Source of the DNA: Verrucomicrobiales bacterium
GTDB lineage: Bacteria; Verrucomicrobiota; Verrucomicrobiia; Verrucomicrobiales; DEV007
Length of the DNA: 64,000 bases
Reading direction: 5' to 3'
Assembly: GCA_016795505.1 (NCBI GenBank)
Contig: JAEUHH010000120.1
Location: forward strand, 86,978 to 150,977
Shown here piece by piece: positions 1 through 8,262 of the stretch. Made by a program: the position numbers and the translations under genes. Every line of letters begins with the position of its first letter. Positions within the stretch are counted from its first letter, which is position 1. The notes beneath the pieces were generated by a model. It had not been told where the DNA came from. It did not search any database and saw only the letters and a list, made by a program, of their open reading frames with translations.

Positions 1-615
1 CTCGATCTCCTTGCGGAACACTTCCTTGGGCGCGCGCACGTGACCGAGGATGAAGTCGGAGCTGACGCCTTCGATCCGCTCGAAATCGACGATGACCAGG
101 GTGCCGCCGGGCTTCAGAGCGCGGAGGAGGGACTGGTTGGTTTTCGCCGGAAACTCGAAGTGGTGATAGGTGTCGCAGAGAAAGATGACATCGACGGAGG
201 CCTCGGGCAGCTTCGAATCATCGGCGGTGCAGACGATGCCCTCGACGTGCTTCCATCCGCGGGCGGCACAACTGAGGACGACATGATCGACAAAGGTCCT
301 GGCAATGTCGACGGCATACACTTTGCCGTTGGGGCCGACGGCCGGTGCCAACAGGCGGGTGAACAGGCCCGTGCCGGCGCCGACATCGGCCACCGTCATA
401 CCGGGCTGGAGACCGAGCCGGGCGACGATGGTCTCACGATTGTCGTAAACTTCCCGTCCCTCCTTTTCGAAGCGCTCGACGAAACTGGTCGGGTCGGGGT
501 TCTGGTAGTTGTCGTTGATGCCGGGATTCACGCTCTTTTCCTGGGCGATCAGACCGGCCAGGCCGATGAGGAGCGCGGCGGCAGCGAGGGCGATGACGAG
601 GGGGGCCTTTTTCAT
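1..615 (-). CDS. Exported class I SAM-dependent methyltransferase (partial, C-terminus outside window)
   Basis: The frame is open from an ATG at 615 to the window edge (205 codons), so the C-terminus is missing. The N-terminus is a signal peptide or membrane anchor (MKKAPLVIALAAAALLIGLAG). It is followed by a Rossmann methyltransferase fold with motif I VADVGAGTGLFT near residue 75 and an acidic VYAVDIA strand near residue 100. The family resembles COG4798-type predicted methyltransferases, which often carry export signals in Planctomycetes and Verrucomicrobia; the substrate is unknown. The next gene upstream on this strand ends 29 bases away, so the two are probably cotranscribed. The fold is clear; an extracytoplasmic methyltransferase role is inference. 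Confidence 0.8.
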   Translation of the reverse strand, partial: MKKAPLVIALAAAALLIGLAGLIAQEKSVNPGINDNYQNPDPTSFVERFEKEGREVYDNRETIVARLGLQPGMTVADVGAGTGLFTRLLAPAVGPNGKVYAVDIARTFVDHVVLSCAARGWKHVEGIVCTADDSKLPEASVDVIFLCDTYHHFEFPAKTNQSLLRALKPGGTLVIVDFERIEGVSSDFILGHVRAPKEVFRKEIE

Positions 616-644
616 GAATGGATGAAAGGATGGGGAAAAGTTCA

Positions 645-1223
645 TCAGGGACGGGCGACATCGACCCGGATCACGCCGCGCAGATCGCCGATCGCATAAC
701 CGGTGGCCTGATCTTCCGGATAACGACCGGCCAGAGCCTCGGTCAGGGGTGGCGGAAAGCCGGCAGGATCGCCGTGGCAATTGAGGCAGACTTCCTGGAT
801 GACGAGCGGTTTGTAGAAGCGGGCGGGACCTTCGGCGGGCCACTCGATCAGCTCCTCGGGCAGCGGTTGGGTGGCTGCGAGGCGCTCCAGCACGATGCGG
901 TCGAGCGGATCGGGGGCATTTTGCGGATTGCGCGGCCGCAGGGTCGTGCGGCGCACGGCGACCACGTCGGGCAGGCCCGATCGCGCGGCGTCGGTCAGGG
1001 GCAGGGCCACCTGCTGGCAGACGGCGATGGCTGCCACGGGTCCGCCGCTCTGGATCGCGGCTTTCAACTGGCTGCCGAGGCTTTCGACCACGGCTTTGGT
1101 CGCCGCCCGTCCTGCTTCCTGCACGCGGGTGGTCTCCTCGGGACCGGGCGCAGTGGGACGCCCGCAGCCGGACAGGGCGAGCATGATGGGCAGGGCACAA
1201 ACGATGAGGGAACGTGGAGTCAT
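645..1223 (-). CDS. Tll0287-like (DUF3365) lipoprotein with one c-type heme motif
   Basis: A 192-residue lipoprotein. The leader MTPRSLIVCALPIMLALSGC ends in a lipobox with Cys20. Near the C-terminus, EVCLNCHG gives one CxxCH heme-attachment motif, followed by a GDLRGVIRV segment typical of Tll0287-like/DUF3365 sensor-type domains. It is expected to sit on the periplasmic side of a membrane, bind one heme c, and act in redox sensing or electron transfer. No partner oxidoreductase is adjacent. It lies directly upstream of the exported methyltransferase on the same strand. Confidence 0.78.
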   Translation of the reverse strand: MTPRSLIVCALPIMLALSGCGRPTAPGPEETTRVQEAGRAATKAVVESLGSQLKAAIQSGGPVAAIAVCQQVALPLTDAARSGLPDVVAVRRTTLRPRNPQNAPDPLDRIVLERLAATQPLPEELIEWPAEGPARFYKPLVIQEVCLNCHGDPAGFPPPLTEALAGRYPEDQATGYAIGDLRGVIRVDVARP

Positions 1224-1244
1224 GGCGGCTATATCACCATCCGG

Positions 1245-2849
1245 CTATATTTGGTTCGGTGGCAACCGCTTTTTCGGGACTGATCCGGCCAACAGGTCTG
1301 CCAGCACCGATTCGGCCGCGACCGACGCGGGATCGGAGCCGGAAACGGTGAGAAAACGGTCGGCCTCGGTCACGGCGGGCGCTTCAAATTGATCCCGCAA
1401 CCGACGATAGACCTCGCGGCCGGCATCGCTGACGGAGGCGGACAGGTCGGCCTCGCGCCGGTGGAGCCGGCTGATGATGGTCGCCTCGTCGGTCTCGACG
1501 GCGAGCAGGGCGACTCGCGCGCCGGCCTCGTGCGCGGCGTCGATGGCCCGCTCCCGGCTGTCGCGCTCGCGGAAATTGGCATCCAGGACGATCACCCGGC
1601 CGGGTGCGGTGGCGGCGACGGCGCGGCGAATCATTTCGTCATACACGCGGTGGGAAAAGGCCACCGTGTAGCACGACGCCGGCAGGGTCTTGGTCGCATT
1701 GGTGCCGGCCAGTTCCTTGCGGATGGGATCCGAAGCCAGCACGGGCCAAGCCCCGCCAGCGGCGACGGTCAAAGCGGCGGCGATGCTCGATTTTCCCGAT
1801 CCAGGCAAGCCGCAAAACATCAGCCACCAGGGTCCGTCGTCCTCCACCGCGGTCGCCGCGGCGAGGCGCAGGTACTGGCGCGCGGCTTCGGCCGCAGTGG
1901 CGCGGGCGTCATTGTCCAACTCGGCTTCGCTGGCGGCAATGGCGGATACTTTGGCCCGGACCATCGCCCGGTAGCGCAGCAGAGGAGGCAACACCTCGCG
2001 GATCCCGGCATCGCCACTCTCCTGGACGACCTCATCGAGATAAGCTGCAGCCAGTTCCGGTTGTCCCCGGTGGCGCAGGTCCATGACGAGGAAGGCGTGC
2101 TCCGTGGCGACATCGCCGCAGCGGAAGGCGGGTGCGAACTCGATGCAATCGTAGATGGCGGGCGGGTCGATGAGGCAGATGTTCCGCGCGTGGAGGTCGC
2201 CGTGGCCATCGACCACGTGGCCGGAGGCAGCGCGGCTCAGCAACCGGGGCAGACAGCGGGCGAAGTCGTCGCGGGTGCGGGCCTCCAGGGCAGCAAACAG
2301 CGGAGCGGAAAAAAGGCTGCCCACCGCGGCTCTGGCTTCGTCGAAATTGGCGAGGGCAAAGGCGGCCAGTTTTTGCGGCGATCCCCAGTCCAAGACCTCC
2401 GGTCCCCGTTCCGCCCCGCGGTGAAACGCGACCATTTGACGCGCGATCCGCCGGATGTCGGCAGCGTCGACACGATCCTCCGCCAGCAGGACATCGAGCA
2501 TCCGCTCTGCGGGCATCCGGCGCATTTTCACGGCATGGTCGACAATCTCGCCGATGGAATCCGGATCAAACGTCAGGCCGCCGTCAGCGCGCCGCCTCAG
2601 GGGCACAACAGAGAGGTAAATGTCGGGACAGAGCCGGCGATTCAGGCGGCATTCCTCCTCGCAGTAAGCCCGCCGGCTTTCCAGGGTGGAGAAGTCGGCA
2701 AACGGCAGCCGGATGGACTTCTTCAGCTTGTAAGCCACTCCGCCGACCAGGCACACCACCGACAGGTGAGTCTGCACGATCTCGACCGCATCCGGCCGCT
2801 CGGGATAGGCGGCCGGATCGCGCAACGACTCGATGCGGTGCGGCTCCAT
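1245..2849 (-). CDS. Bifunctional aminoglycoside phosphotransferase-like / P-loop ATP-binding protein
   Basis: About 534 residues in two parts. The N-terminal half is an APH-like kinase (COG2187 type) with the catalytic loop VDGHGDLHARNICL and an IYDCIEF segment. The C-terminal half is an adenylate/gluconate-kinase-like P-loop domain (COG0645 type) with Walker A GLPGSGKSS. This fusion is a known family with no firm substrate. I chose the ATG at 2849 because homologous sequence starts with an RDPAAYPERP-type segment soon after it. A TTG at 2927 overlaps the upstream stop and would add 26 residues with no family character. Cytoplasmic, no signal peptide. Confidence 0.82.
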   Translation of the reverse strand: MEPHRIESLRDPAAYPERPDAVEIVQTHLSVVCLVGGVAYKLKKSIRLPFADFSTLESRRAYCEEECRLNRRLCPDIYLSVVPLRRRADGGLTFDPDSIGEIVDHAVKMRRMPAERMLDVLLAEDRVDAADIRRIARQMVAFHRGAERGPEVLDWGSPQKLAAFALANFDEARAAVGSLFSAPLFAALEARTRDDFARCLPRLLSRAASGHVVDGHGDLHARNICLIDPPAIYDCIEFAPAFRCGDVATEHAFLVMDLRHRGQPELAAAYLDEVVQESGDAGIREVLPPLLRYRAMVRAKVSAIAASEAELDNDARATAAEAARQYLRLAAATAVEDDGPWWLMFCGLPGSGKSSIAAALTVAAGGAWPVLASDPIRKELAGTNATKTLPASCYTVAFSHRVYDEMIRRAVAATAPGRVIVLDANFRERDSRERAIDAAHEAGARVALLAVETDEATIISRLHRREADLSASVSDAGREVYRRLRDQFEAPAVTEADRFLTVSGSDPASVAAESVLADLLAGSVPKKRLPPNQI

Positions 2850-2923
2850 GATCTCGTCATCAGAGTAGTCCCGATTGCCGCCCCGGAAAAGCGGAAGCGC
2901 GGCCGGACGGCACTTCGGGGACC

Positions 2924-3790
2924 TCAATTTTCCGCCGTGGCCGCAGCGGGAGCCGCCGGAGCTGCTGGCGCTGGAGCCTTGCCATCCGTGATGGCGACGA
3001 GGGCATCGACCTTGGTTAGCATGGCCCGCACTTCAGCCTCGGAAAACGTCTTCGACTCCGGCACGTCGAGCAGGGCGCGCAATTCATCCAGGCCGGTGGC
3101 AAGTTGCTGGATGTGCGGCAACTCGAAAATCTGCGGCTCCAGCGTCGACAGCGAGCCCAGGAAATACTCCGCGATGTCCACCCGGGCGAGCACCCGGGTT
3201 TTCTCGGGGTCATAAGCCTCCAGCGACGAGACGCAGGCGATCTGGAAGGCCCGGAGCCAGCCGCCGAGGCTGATGAGATGCGCGGCATCGACATCGCGCA
3301 GCAGCACCATCTCGGCTTCGACATCCTTCTGGGTCTTGGCCAGCTCGCCCTTCAGCGCGCCCCATTCGCCCAGGGCGCTGTGTTCGAGCAGGCTTTTGGT
3401 GTGGCGGGAGAGCCGGGTGCCGGCGCCGAGGACCTGGGCGTGTTTCCACAGTGCCCGGCCGACCTGTTCCAGATCGAGGAGCTTTTCGGACTCGACCACG
3501 AGAAAGCCGTCGGCGATGAGCCCACCGAGCGCCAGAGCCAGCTTGGTGCGGTCCTTCGGCGTGCCGCCGGGCACTTCGCGCTTCAGTTTTTCATAGGGCA
3601 GCGGGCGCAGGCGGTCGAGGTCTTCGAAAATCTTCCGGATCGATGGTGCGGTGAAGCTGTTGACGCCGAACTCCTCGCGGATGTGCTCGTCCTCGAGCAG
3701 GTCCTCCGGAATTTCCTGCGCCGGCAGCCATCCGGCCGTCAGGAGCAGGAGGGCAGCCGCGAGGGGCCGGGGATGGACGCGCGCTTTCAT
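2924..3790 (-). CDS. Exported protein of unknown function
   Basis: A 288-residue protein with a signal peptide (MKARVHPRPLAAALLLLTAGWLPA, then QEIPED). The mature part is predominantly helical by composition, with many Leu/Glu/Lys-rich stretches, and ends in an Ala/Pro tail (APAPAAPAAPAAATAEN). No catalytic motif or cysteine pattern is apparent. It sits just upstream of the kinase gene on the same strand, with stop and next start close together, so cotranscription is likely. I do not recognise the family. Confidence 0.7.
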   Translation of the reverse strand: MKARVHPRPLAAALLLLTAGWLPAQEIPEDLLEDEHIREEFGVNSFTAPSIRKIFEDLDRLRPLPYEKLKREVPGGTPKDRTKLALALGGLIADGFLVVESEKLLDLEQVGRALWKHAQVLGAGTRLSRHTKSLLEHSALGEWGALKGELAKTQKDVEAEMVLLRDVDAAHLISLGGWLRAFQIACVSSLEAYDPEKTRVLARVDIAEYFLGSLSTLEPQIFELPHIQQLATGLDELRALLDVPESKTFSEAEVRAMLTKVDALVAITDGKAPAPAAPAAPAAATAEN

Positions 3791-4002
3791 CGGATGGAGC
3801 GGCGCATTCCTGACTCCGTCAGTTCCTCGAATGGCCGCCTGATGGACGGTCGAAAGTAGCCGACCCGGATGCGATTGCGAGGAAAATTCCTACGCCACGG
3901 TCTGGCGTGCCTGCGGCGGGACCGGCGGAATTTCCGGTCGAAAACAGCCGCGGGGCCGCTTTATTCCGGGCCGCTTCGGTTCCGGCCGGCGGTTGACGAT
4001 CC

Positions 4003-4983
4003 ATGGGCAAGATCCTTTTCATTCGCGGTGGCGCGGTGGGCGATTTCATCCTCACCCTCCCGGCCATCGGTCTGGTGCGCGAGCAATTGCCGACCGCCGG
4101 CATCGAGCTGCTCGGCTATCCGCCCACCAACCGCCTCGCTCTGGCTTCCGGACTCGTCGATGCCGCCAAATCGATGGAATACGGCCCCCTCGCGGCGTTT
4201 TTCGTGCCAAATGGGACGCTCCCGGAAGATCTCGCGACCTACTTCGCCGGCTTCAGCGTGGTGGTGAGCTACCTTTACGATCCCGATGGCTATTTCGCGG
4301 AAAACCTCCGCCGCGCCGGTGTCAAAACGCTGCTCCTCGGGCCGCACCGGGTCGATGAGGGCCTCGCTGACCAACCCGCCTCCGCCCAACTGGCCCGTCC
4401 CCTGGAAAGTCTCGCCCTCTACCTCGACCGCCCCTGGATCACGCTCGATCTCCCTGAAGCCTCCGTCGCCGAAGCCGGGCAGGCCTTGCCCGATCTCTTC
4501 GCCGGAAACCATCGTTGGGTCGCCCTGCATCCCGGCAGCGGCAGCCCGCGGAAGAATTGGTCCTTCGAAGGCTGGGTCGACGTCGCCGCCTCGCTGGGTG
4601 AACGCGACCCGTCGATCCGCTTCCTCGTCACCCATGGGGAAGCCGAGGAGCCGGTCATTGAGGCCTTTCTCGCCCTGCTGCGCGACCGCGGGGTGCCGCA
4701 CGTGCGATCGGGTCATCTCTCCCTGCCGGCTTTGGGTGCGCTGCTGCGTCGCTGCGATCTGTATCTCGGCCACGACACGGGCGTCTCGCACCTCGCCGCC
4801 GCCTGTGCGGTGCCGTCGGTGCTCCTGTTCGGCCGGACCGATCCGGCGATCTGGGCGCCGCGGCATCCGGCGGTGTCCGTGATCGCCGCGCCCGATGGCG
4901 ATCTGTCGCAAATCCGCCCCCGAGTGGTCAGCGATTTGGCGTGGTCGAAGCTCAGCGGCCGCGCGACTTCTTCACCGCCTTAG
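4003..4983 (+). CDS. Glycosyltransferase family 9 (heptosyltransferase-like)
   Basis: 326 residues. The N-terminus MGKILFIRGGAVGDFILTLPAI is the classic GT9 start, with a G-D-x-I-L-T-x-P motif. The C-terminal domain has HPGSGSPRKNW and GHDTGVSHLAAA followed by LFGRTDP, the ADP-heptose-binding signature region. Members transfer heptose or related sugars to the LPS inner core on the inner face of the inner membrane. It is divergent from the exported unknown protein across about 210 bases that should hold both promoters. No other LPS genes are adjacent, so the acceptor is unknown. Confidence 0.85.
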   Translation: MGKILFIRGGAVGDFILTLPAIGLVREQLPTAGIELLGYPPTNRLALASGLVDAAKSMEYGPLAAFFVPNGTLPEDLATYFAGFSVVVSYLYDPDGYFAENLRRAGVKTLLLGPHRVDEGLADQPASAQLARPLESLALYLDRPWITLDLPEASVAEAGQALPDLFAGNHRWVALHPGSGSPRKNWSFEGWVDVAASLGERDPSIRFLVTHGEAEEPVIEAFLALLRDRGVPHVRSGHLSLPALGALLRRCDLYLGHDTGVSHLAAACAVPSVLLFGRTDPAIWAPRHPAVSVIAAPDGDLSQIRPRVVSDLAWSKLSGRATSSPP

Positions 4984-5040
4984 AAGAGAAGAGAGAAAGG
5001 GAACCAATCTTTGTTCTTCTTATTAAGGCCGTGAACAACT

Positions 5041-5089
5041 CCGATCAGACCCTGTTACTTCAACAAAGCAAGAGGGTTGCATCGGAAAT
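5041..5089. repeat. Degenerate copy of the paired AACAGGGT/ACCCTGTT dispersed repeat
   Basis: Between the GT9 gene and rnc, the sequence contains CCGATCAGACCCTGTTACTT followed by AGAGGGTTGCATCGGAAATC. These are recognisable but eroded versions of the two half-units seen at 11110, 18484, 33020, 37696, 46903 and 54686. It lies in a 179-base intergenic gap between convergent genes. Confidence 0.5.
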
Positions 5090-5162
5090 CGGCTGGTGAA
5101 GAACGCGTTCACGGATGGATCGGAATTCGGCGAAATGGTGAATAGCCGGATTTCCTTCACGA

Positions 5163-5894
5163 TTATTCCGGGTTGTTCGCCCGTTGTTCACCACCTGCCG
5201 ACACCAGCGCAGAGGCCTCCCAGCGGCGGTGGGCGAGGGCATTGAGCGCGGCGTCGATCTCGGCTTCCTTCTTGCTGCCGCCGTGGCCGTAGCCCAGCTC
5301 ACGGCCTTCCCAATCGACGCAGGCGGTGAAGGTCTTTTGATGGTCGGGACCGTCCTGAGCCACGATGCGATACGACGGGCTGATCGGCGAAATGGCCTGG
5401 AGGATCTCCTGGAGCTGGCCTTTGGGATTCACCTCCTCCGGCTCGCCGGCGATGGCTTGCAGGGCGTGGTCGCAGATGTTCAGGACGACCTCGCGAGTCC
5501 GGTCGAACCCGGCGTCGAGGTAGACGGCACCGATGAGCGCCTCGAAGGCATCGGCCAGATTTGACGCGCGGTCGCGTCCGCCGGAGGTCGCCTCGCCCTT
5601 GCCGAGCAGGAGGTAGTCGCCGAGCTGGATCTGATTGGCGAAGCGGCAGAGGGCATCGCGTGAGACCAGGCGACTGCGGAGCTTGGTTAGCCGACCCTCG
5701 CCGAAGCCGGGGAACATGGTGAAGAGCCGCTCGGTCAGGATGAGCTGGAGCACGGCGTCGCCGAGATATTCGAGCCGCTGGTTGTCGAAATGGGGCCGGT
5801 TCGACTCGTAGGCGAGGCTGGGGTGCGTGAGAGCCTCTGCCAGCAGCAGCGAGTTGGCGAACTTGTAGGCGATGCGTTGCTCTATGGACTCCAT
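5163..5894 (-). CDS. rnc: Ribonuclease III
   Basis: 243 residues from the ATG at 5894. The RNase III domain carries the signature QRLEYLGDAVLQL (residues about 41-53) and the second acidic helix DAFEALIGAVYLDAG. The C-terminal half is a double-stranded RNA-binding domain ending AEIDAALNAL. It processes rRNA and other double-stranded RNAs in the cytoplasm. The same frame extends upstream to about 6155, but that would read through the tRNA-His gene, so the internal ATG is the real start. It lies about 50 bases downstream of tRNA-His on the same strand. Confidence 0.93.
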   Translation of the reverse strand: MESIEQRIAYKFANSLLLAEALTHPSLAYESNRPHFDNQRLEYLGDAVLQLILTERLFTMFPGFGEGRLTKLRSRLVSRDALCRFANQIQLGDYLLLGKGEATSGGRDRASNLADAFEALIGAVYLDAGFDRTREVVLNICDHALQAIAGEPEEVNPKGQLQEILQAISPISPSYRIVAQDGPDHQKTFTACVDWEGRELGYGHGGSKKEAEIDAALNALAHRRWEASALVSAGGEQRANNPE

Positions 5895-5944
5895 CGGTCG
5901 GAACGGGCGATGAGGCCGCGTCGGAAAAGGAAAAGGGCGGGTGG

Positions 5945-6017
5945 GGTGGCTGACGGGGATCGAACCCGCGACAACCGGAATCACAATCCGGGGCTCTACC
6001 ACTGAGCTACAGCCACC
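5945..6017 (-). tRNA. tRNA-His (anticodon GTG)
   Basis: On the minus strand the acceptor arms GTGGCTG and CAGCCAC pair. The D-arm is GTAGCTCAGTGGTAGAGC, the anticodon stem-loop is CCGGA-TTGTGAT-TCCGG with GTG anticodon, and the T-arm is GCGGGTTCGATCCCCG. An extra G precedes the acceptor stem opposite a C discriminator, giving the G-1:C73 pair that marks tRNA-His. CCA is not encoded. Confidence 0.95.
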
Positions 6018-6185
6018 ATATCGGCGACCCGCGATGCCGAAGGGAGGAAGCGGGTGCTTTCCCCGGCAGGACGGCCAAGCTAGGTCAGCGGCGGCAGGTT
6101 TTCCAGCGGAAAAATGCGCGGTAGGCGAGGGCTGCGGCGATTTTTTGGGAGCCAAACGGGCGGGTCCTCGCTACGCTGATCGGCG

Positions 6186-7142
6186 ATGATCGATTTCAGC
6201 TATCTCGTGCGGGGGCTGGATGGGCTGGCGAATGCCCATCGGGGGGGAGCCATGGCGGGTCACCCGGGCGCGGCGCTGATTGCGGGCTATTGCTTTGCAG
6301 AAAACCACCCCGGAGCCGATTCGGCGATTCACCGGGCGATCGAGAGGGATCTGGAGCGCATTCTGGCCGGGGAGGAGGCTTTCTGGATTGATCGGAAGTC
6401 CGGACTGACCACGCGCGAGCTGTTCGAGCCGCTCAAGGCCGAGCCGGCGGGCGATGATTCGGGCCCCGAGGCCATCGTGGAGGCTCTGGCAGGCAATCTC
6501 GGCCGGGTCCGGCAGAGCGGGCACAATGTGATCTTTGCCACCGCGGCGGTCCGGGCCTTTGCCGATCATCCCGACCTCGCGACGCCGGAACGCGTCCGCG
6601 GCGTGGTGCGGTTGGTCGAGGGATTTGATCAGGCGGGACCGGGACGGGGCTATTTCGGCAAAGCGGTGGGCTGGAAAACGGGTGGTGAAGTTGTTCTCCC
6701 GCCGTCCGGGGCGACTACCGGCGGCACGCCGACGCTCGACGCGGCCGTGGAGGGCGTGGTCGACCGGGTCATCGCGACGGCCGGACAGCATCGGCAGGGT
6801 TTTGGCGGGCTGTTTCACCTGATCGATCACGCCGCCGGTCTGGTCGATCTGGATCAGCATGGCCACGTGGAGGCGGCGCGGGCGGGCATCGCGGCGCTCT
6901 CCCAACACGGCCGCCTGTTGGATGCACTGCCGGCGCTCGATGAGGAACTCGGCGTGCTGGAAAAGGCCGACCGCGATCCCCTGCAGCCCGAGTACTGGGC
7001 CCGACGGGAGTCGGTGCAGTGGTCCGGCTGGCTGACGCACCGGATCAAGGTGCTGCACGGCTGGGACACCATCCTCCCGGTGGTCGAGTCGGCCGAAAAG
7101 CGTCAGCTTGCCACGGCCGCGTTTCGCTACCTGCTGGCTTGA
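6186..7142 (+). CDS. Conserved-looking cytoplasmic protein of unknown function
   Basis: 318 residues starting MIDFSYLVRGLDGLANAHRG. No signal peptide or membrane segment is visible. The sequence is helical in character with scattered histidines (AHRGGAMAGHPGA, LFHLIDHAAG, DLDQHGHVEAA), but I see no definite metal or nucleotide motif. It is followed by a strong hairpin at 7183-7221. The product is a confident protein by codon structure and GC3, but I do not recognise the family. Confidence 0.65.
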   Translation: MIDFSYLVRGLDGLANAHRGGAMAGHPGAALIAGYCFAENHPGADSAIHRAIERDLERILAGEEAFWIDRKSGLTTRELFEPLKAEPAGDDSGPEAIVEALAGNLGRVRQSGHNVIFATAAVRAFADHPDLATPERVRGVVRLVEGFDQAGPGRGYFGKAVGWKTGGEVVLPPSGATTGGTPTLDAAVEGVVDRVIATAGQHRQGFGGLFHLIDHAAGLVDLDQHGHVEAARAGIAALSQHGRLLDALPALDEELGVLEKADRDPLQPEYWARRESVQWSGWLTHRIKVLHGWDTILPVVESAEKRQLATAAFRYLLA

Positions 7143-7182
7143 GCCCGAATCGCGGGTCGGTCGGCGGCGATGCCCAAAAATG

Positions 7183-7221
7183 AACCGCGCCCGGACGACG
7201 AACGGTCGAACGGGCGCGGTT
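7183..7221 (-). terminator. Hairpin between convergent genes, probable terminator for the minus-strand gene
   Basis: AACCGCGCCCG (7183-7193) pairs with CGGGCGCGGTT (7211-7221), an 11-bp stem with a 17-base loop. Read on the minus strand, the stem is followed by TCATTTTTGGG, a U-rich run suited to intrinsic termination. On the plus strand no T-run follows, so for the gene ending at 7142 it could only act as a weak or Rho-assisted barrier. Confidence 0.5.
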
Positions 7222-7377
7222 GCAGCGGGAAATCCTGAGGGGGGAAATCTCAGGACTATGGGAGGGAGTCAAACAAATCGAATCAAATCAACCAACACCC
7301 TCAAAAACGGTGGGGCGGAAAATGCCTTAGAAAAAAATCGAAAAATTTTTCAGACGGCTCTCCGCGCCGGGTTTTTC

Positions 7378-7734
7378 TCACCGGCAACGGGTGAAACCAA
7401 AGCCCGAGATGGCCCGCGTGGTGGGGTAGTTGCGATACACGTTGTAGCTGCGGACATCCGGATAGGTGTAGTAGCGGGTGACGCGGTTGCCGTAGCCGTA
7501 GTTGTAGACCTGCACGGGCGTGCGGGAGCCGCAGTTGCCGTGGTAGTTGGGGATCCACCCATAGACGGCGCGGCTGTTCACGTAGCGGACGGGCCGGTAG
7601 TAGGCGTGGACGGGCTGGCGGCAATGACCGCAGGAGGAGTGGACGCGGCTGGCGGTGGTGCCGGCCTGGACATCGGCGGTGCCGAAGGTGAGGGCCGCAG
7701 CGGCGGCCAGGGTGAGTGCGAGCAGGTGTTTCAT
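7378..7734 (-). CDS. Small secreted Tyr- and Arg-rich protein, unknown function
   Basis: 118 residues. A clear signal peptide (MKHLLALTLAAAAALTFGTADVQA) precedes a mature part of about 94 residues rich in Tyr, Arg and Asn. It has an SSCGHCRQP motif near the start, a third Cys in GNCGSRT, and a final Cys two residues from the end. Four cysteines in an exported protein suggest disulfides; the CGHC resembles a thioredoxin-like pair but the protein is too short and otherwise unlike that fold. It is transcribed alone, flanked by AT-rich sequence on both sides. Function unknown. Confidence 0.6.
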   Translation of the reverse strand: MKHLLALTLAAAAALTFGTADVQAGTTASRVHSSCGHCRQPVHAYYRPVRYVNSRAVYGWIPNYHGNCGSRTPVQVYNYGYGNRVTRYYTYPDVRSYNVYRNYPTTRAISGFGFTRCR

Positions 7735-7849
7735 GTCGGTGGTCTCTCAGTGTGGGGTGGTCGACGGACGCCGATCTGTTCCCGGCAGGGAAAAAGACCG
7801 CGTCGTCGCGGAATTGAGTCTCAAATCGGGCCTGATTTCAAGAAAAATG

Positions 7850-7870
7850 ATAAAAATCAGAGATTTTTAT
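7850..7870. other. AT-rich perfect hairpin in intergenic gap
   Basis: ATAAAAATC-AGA-GATTTTTAT is a perfect 9-bp stem with a 3-base loop, about 27 bases past the stop of the minus-strand gene ending at 7897. On that strand it is followed by CATTTTTCTTG. It may be a weak terminator or an operator for the small secreted protein upstream at 7734; the sequence cannot decide. Confidence 0.35.
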
Positions 7871-7896
7871 GCCACCGGCCTGTCGGCGGAGGGCCA

Positions 7897-8262
7897 TCAA
7901 GCCGGATCGCGTCGGGCTTCGGCCACGGCATCGAAGCCGTAACGCTCCAGATATTCCCGGAGCAACTCGGCCAGATCCGGTGGCGGGAGGGTGTCCACCA
8001 GCGTAAGCGTGCAGCATTCGATGTAGCCGAGCATCGTCGTCACCGGGCGTGCCGCGACGGCGTTCTCCGCGAGCCACCGGTCGAAAGCGAGCAGGGCGAC
8101 GAGCCAGTTGGCCAGGGAATAGGGGGAATCATCGATCGTGGCAAACCAGGCGGACAGGTCGATGTCGCTGAGCAGGGTCGTCAGGCGGTCGCGCTCTTCG
8201 GCGGACAGTCCGGCGGCGTCACAGGCTCCCGGGATTGGTTGGGGATCGGAGTCAGCAGGCAT
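7897..8262 (-). CDS. Small cytoplasmic protein of unknown function
   Basis: 121 residues from the ATG at 8262, which overlaps the end of the upstream methyltransferase by 11 bases, suggesting translational coupling. The sequence is acidic and helical (LSAEERDRLTTLLSDIDLSAWFATIDDSP, then LANWLVALLAFDRWLAENAVAARPVTTMLGYIECCTLTLVDTLPPPDLAELLREYLERYG is one long helical stretch). There is no signal peptide. I recognise no domain. Its position as third gene in a membrane glycosyltransferase-methyltransferase cluster is the only functional clue. Confidence 0.55.
   Translation of the reverse strand: MPADSDPQPIPGACDAAGLSAEERDRLTTLLSDIDLSAWFATIDDSPYSLANWLVALLAFDRWLAENAVAARPVTTMLGYIECCTLTLVDTLPPPDLAELLREYLERYGFDAVAEARRDPA

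Noticed and set aside
2850..2927. TTG at 2927 as the start of the kinase gene
   Set aside because: It would overlap the upstream stop and add 26 residues with no family likeness; the ATG at 2849 fits the family N-terminus.
1389..3215. Long plus-strand open frame (608 codons) opposite the APH/P-loop kinase gene
   Set aside because: It is fully antisense to two clear minus-strand genes, has no start context or recognisable domain, and its composition (Gly/Arg/Gln rich) is typical of the complement of high-GC codons.
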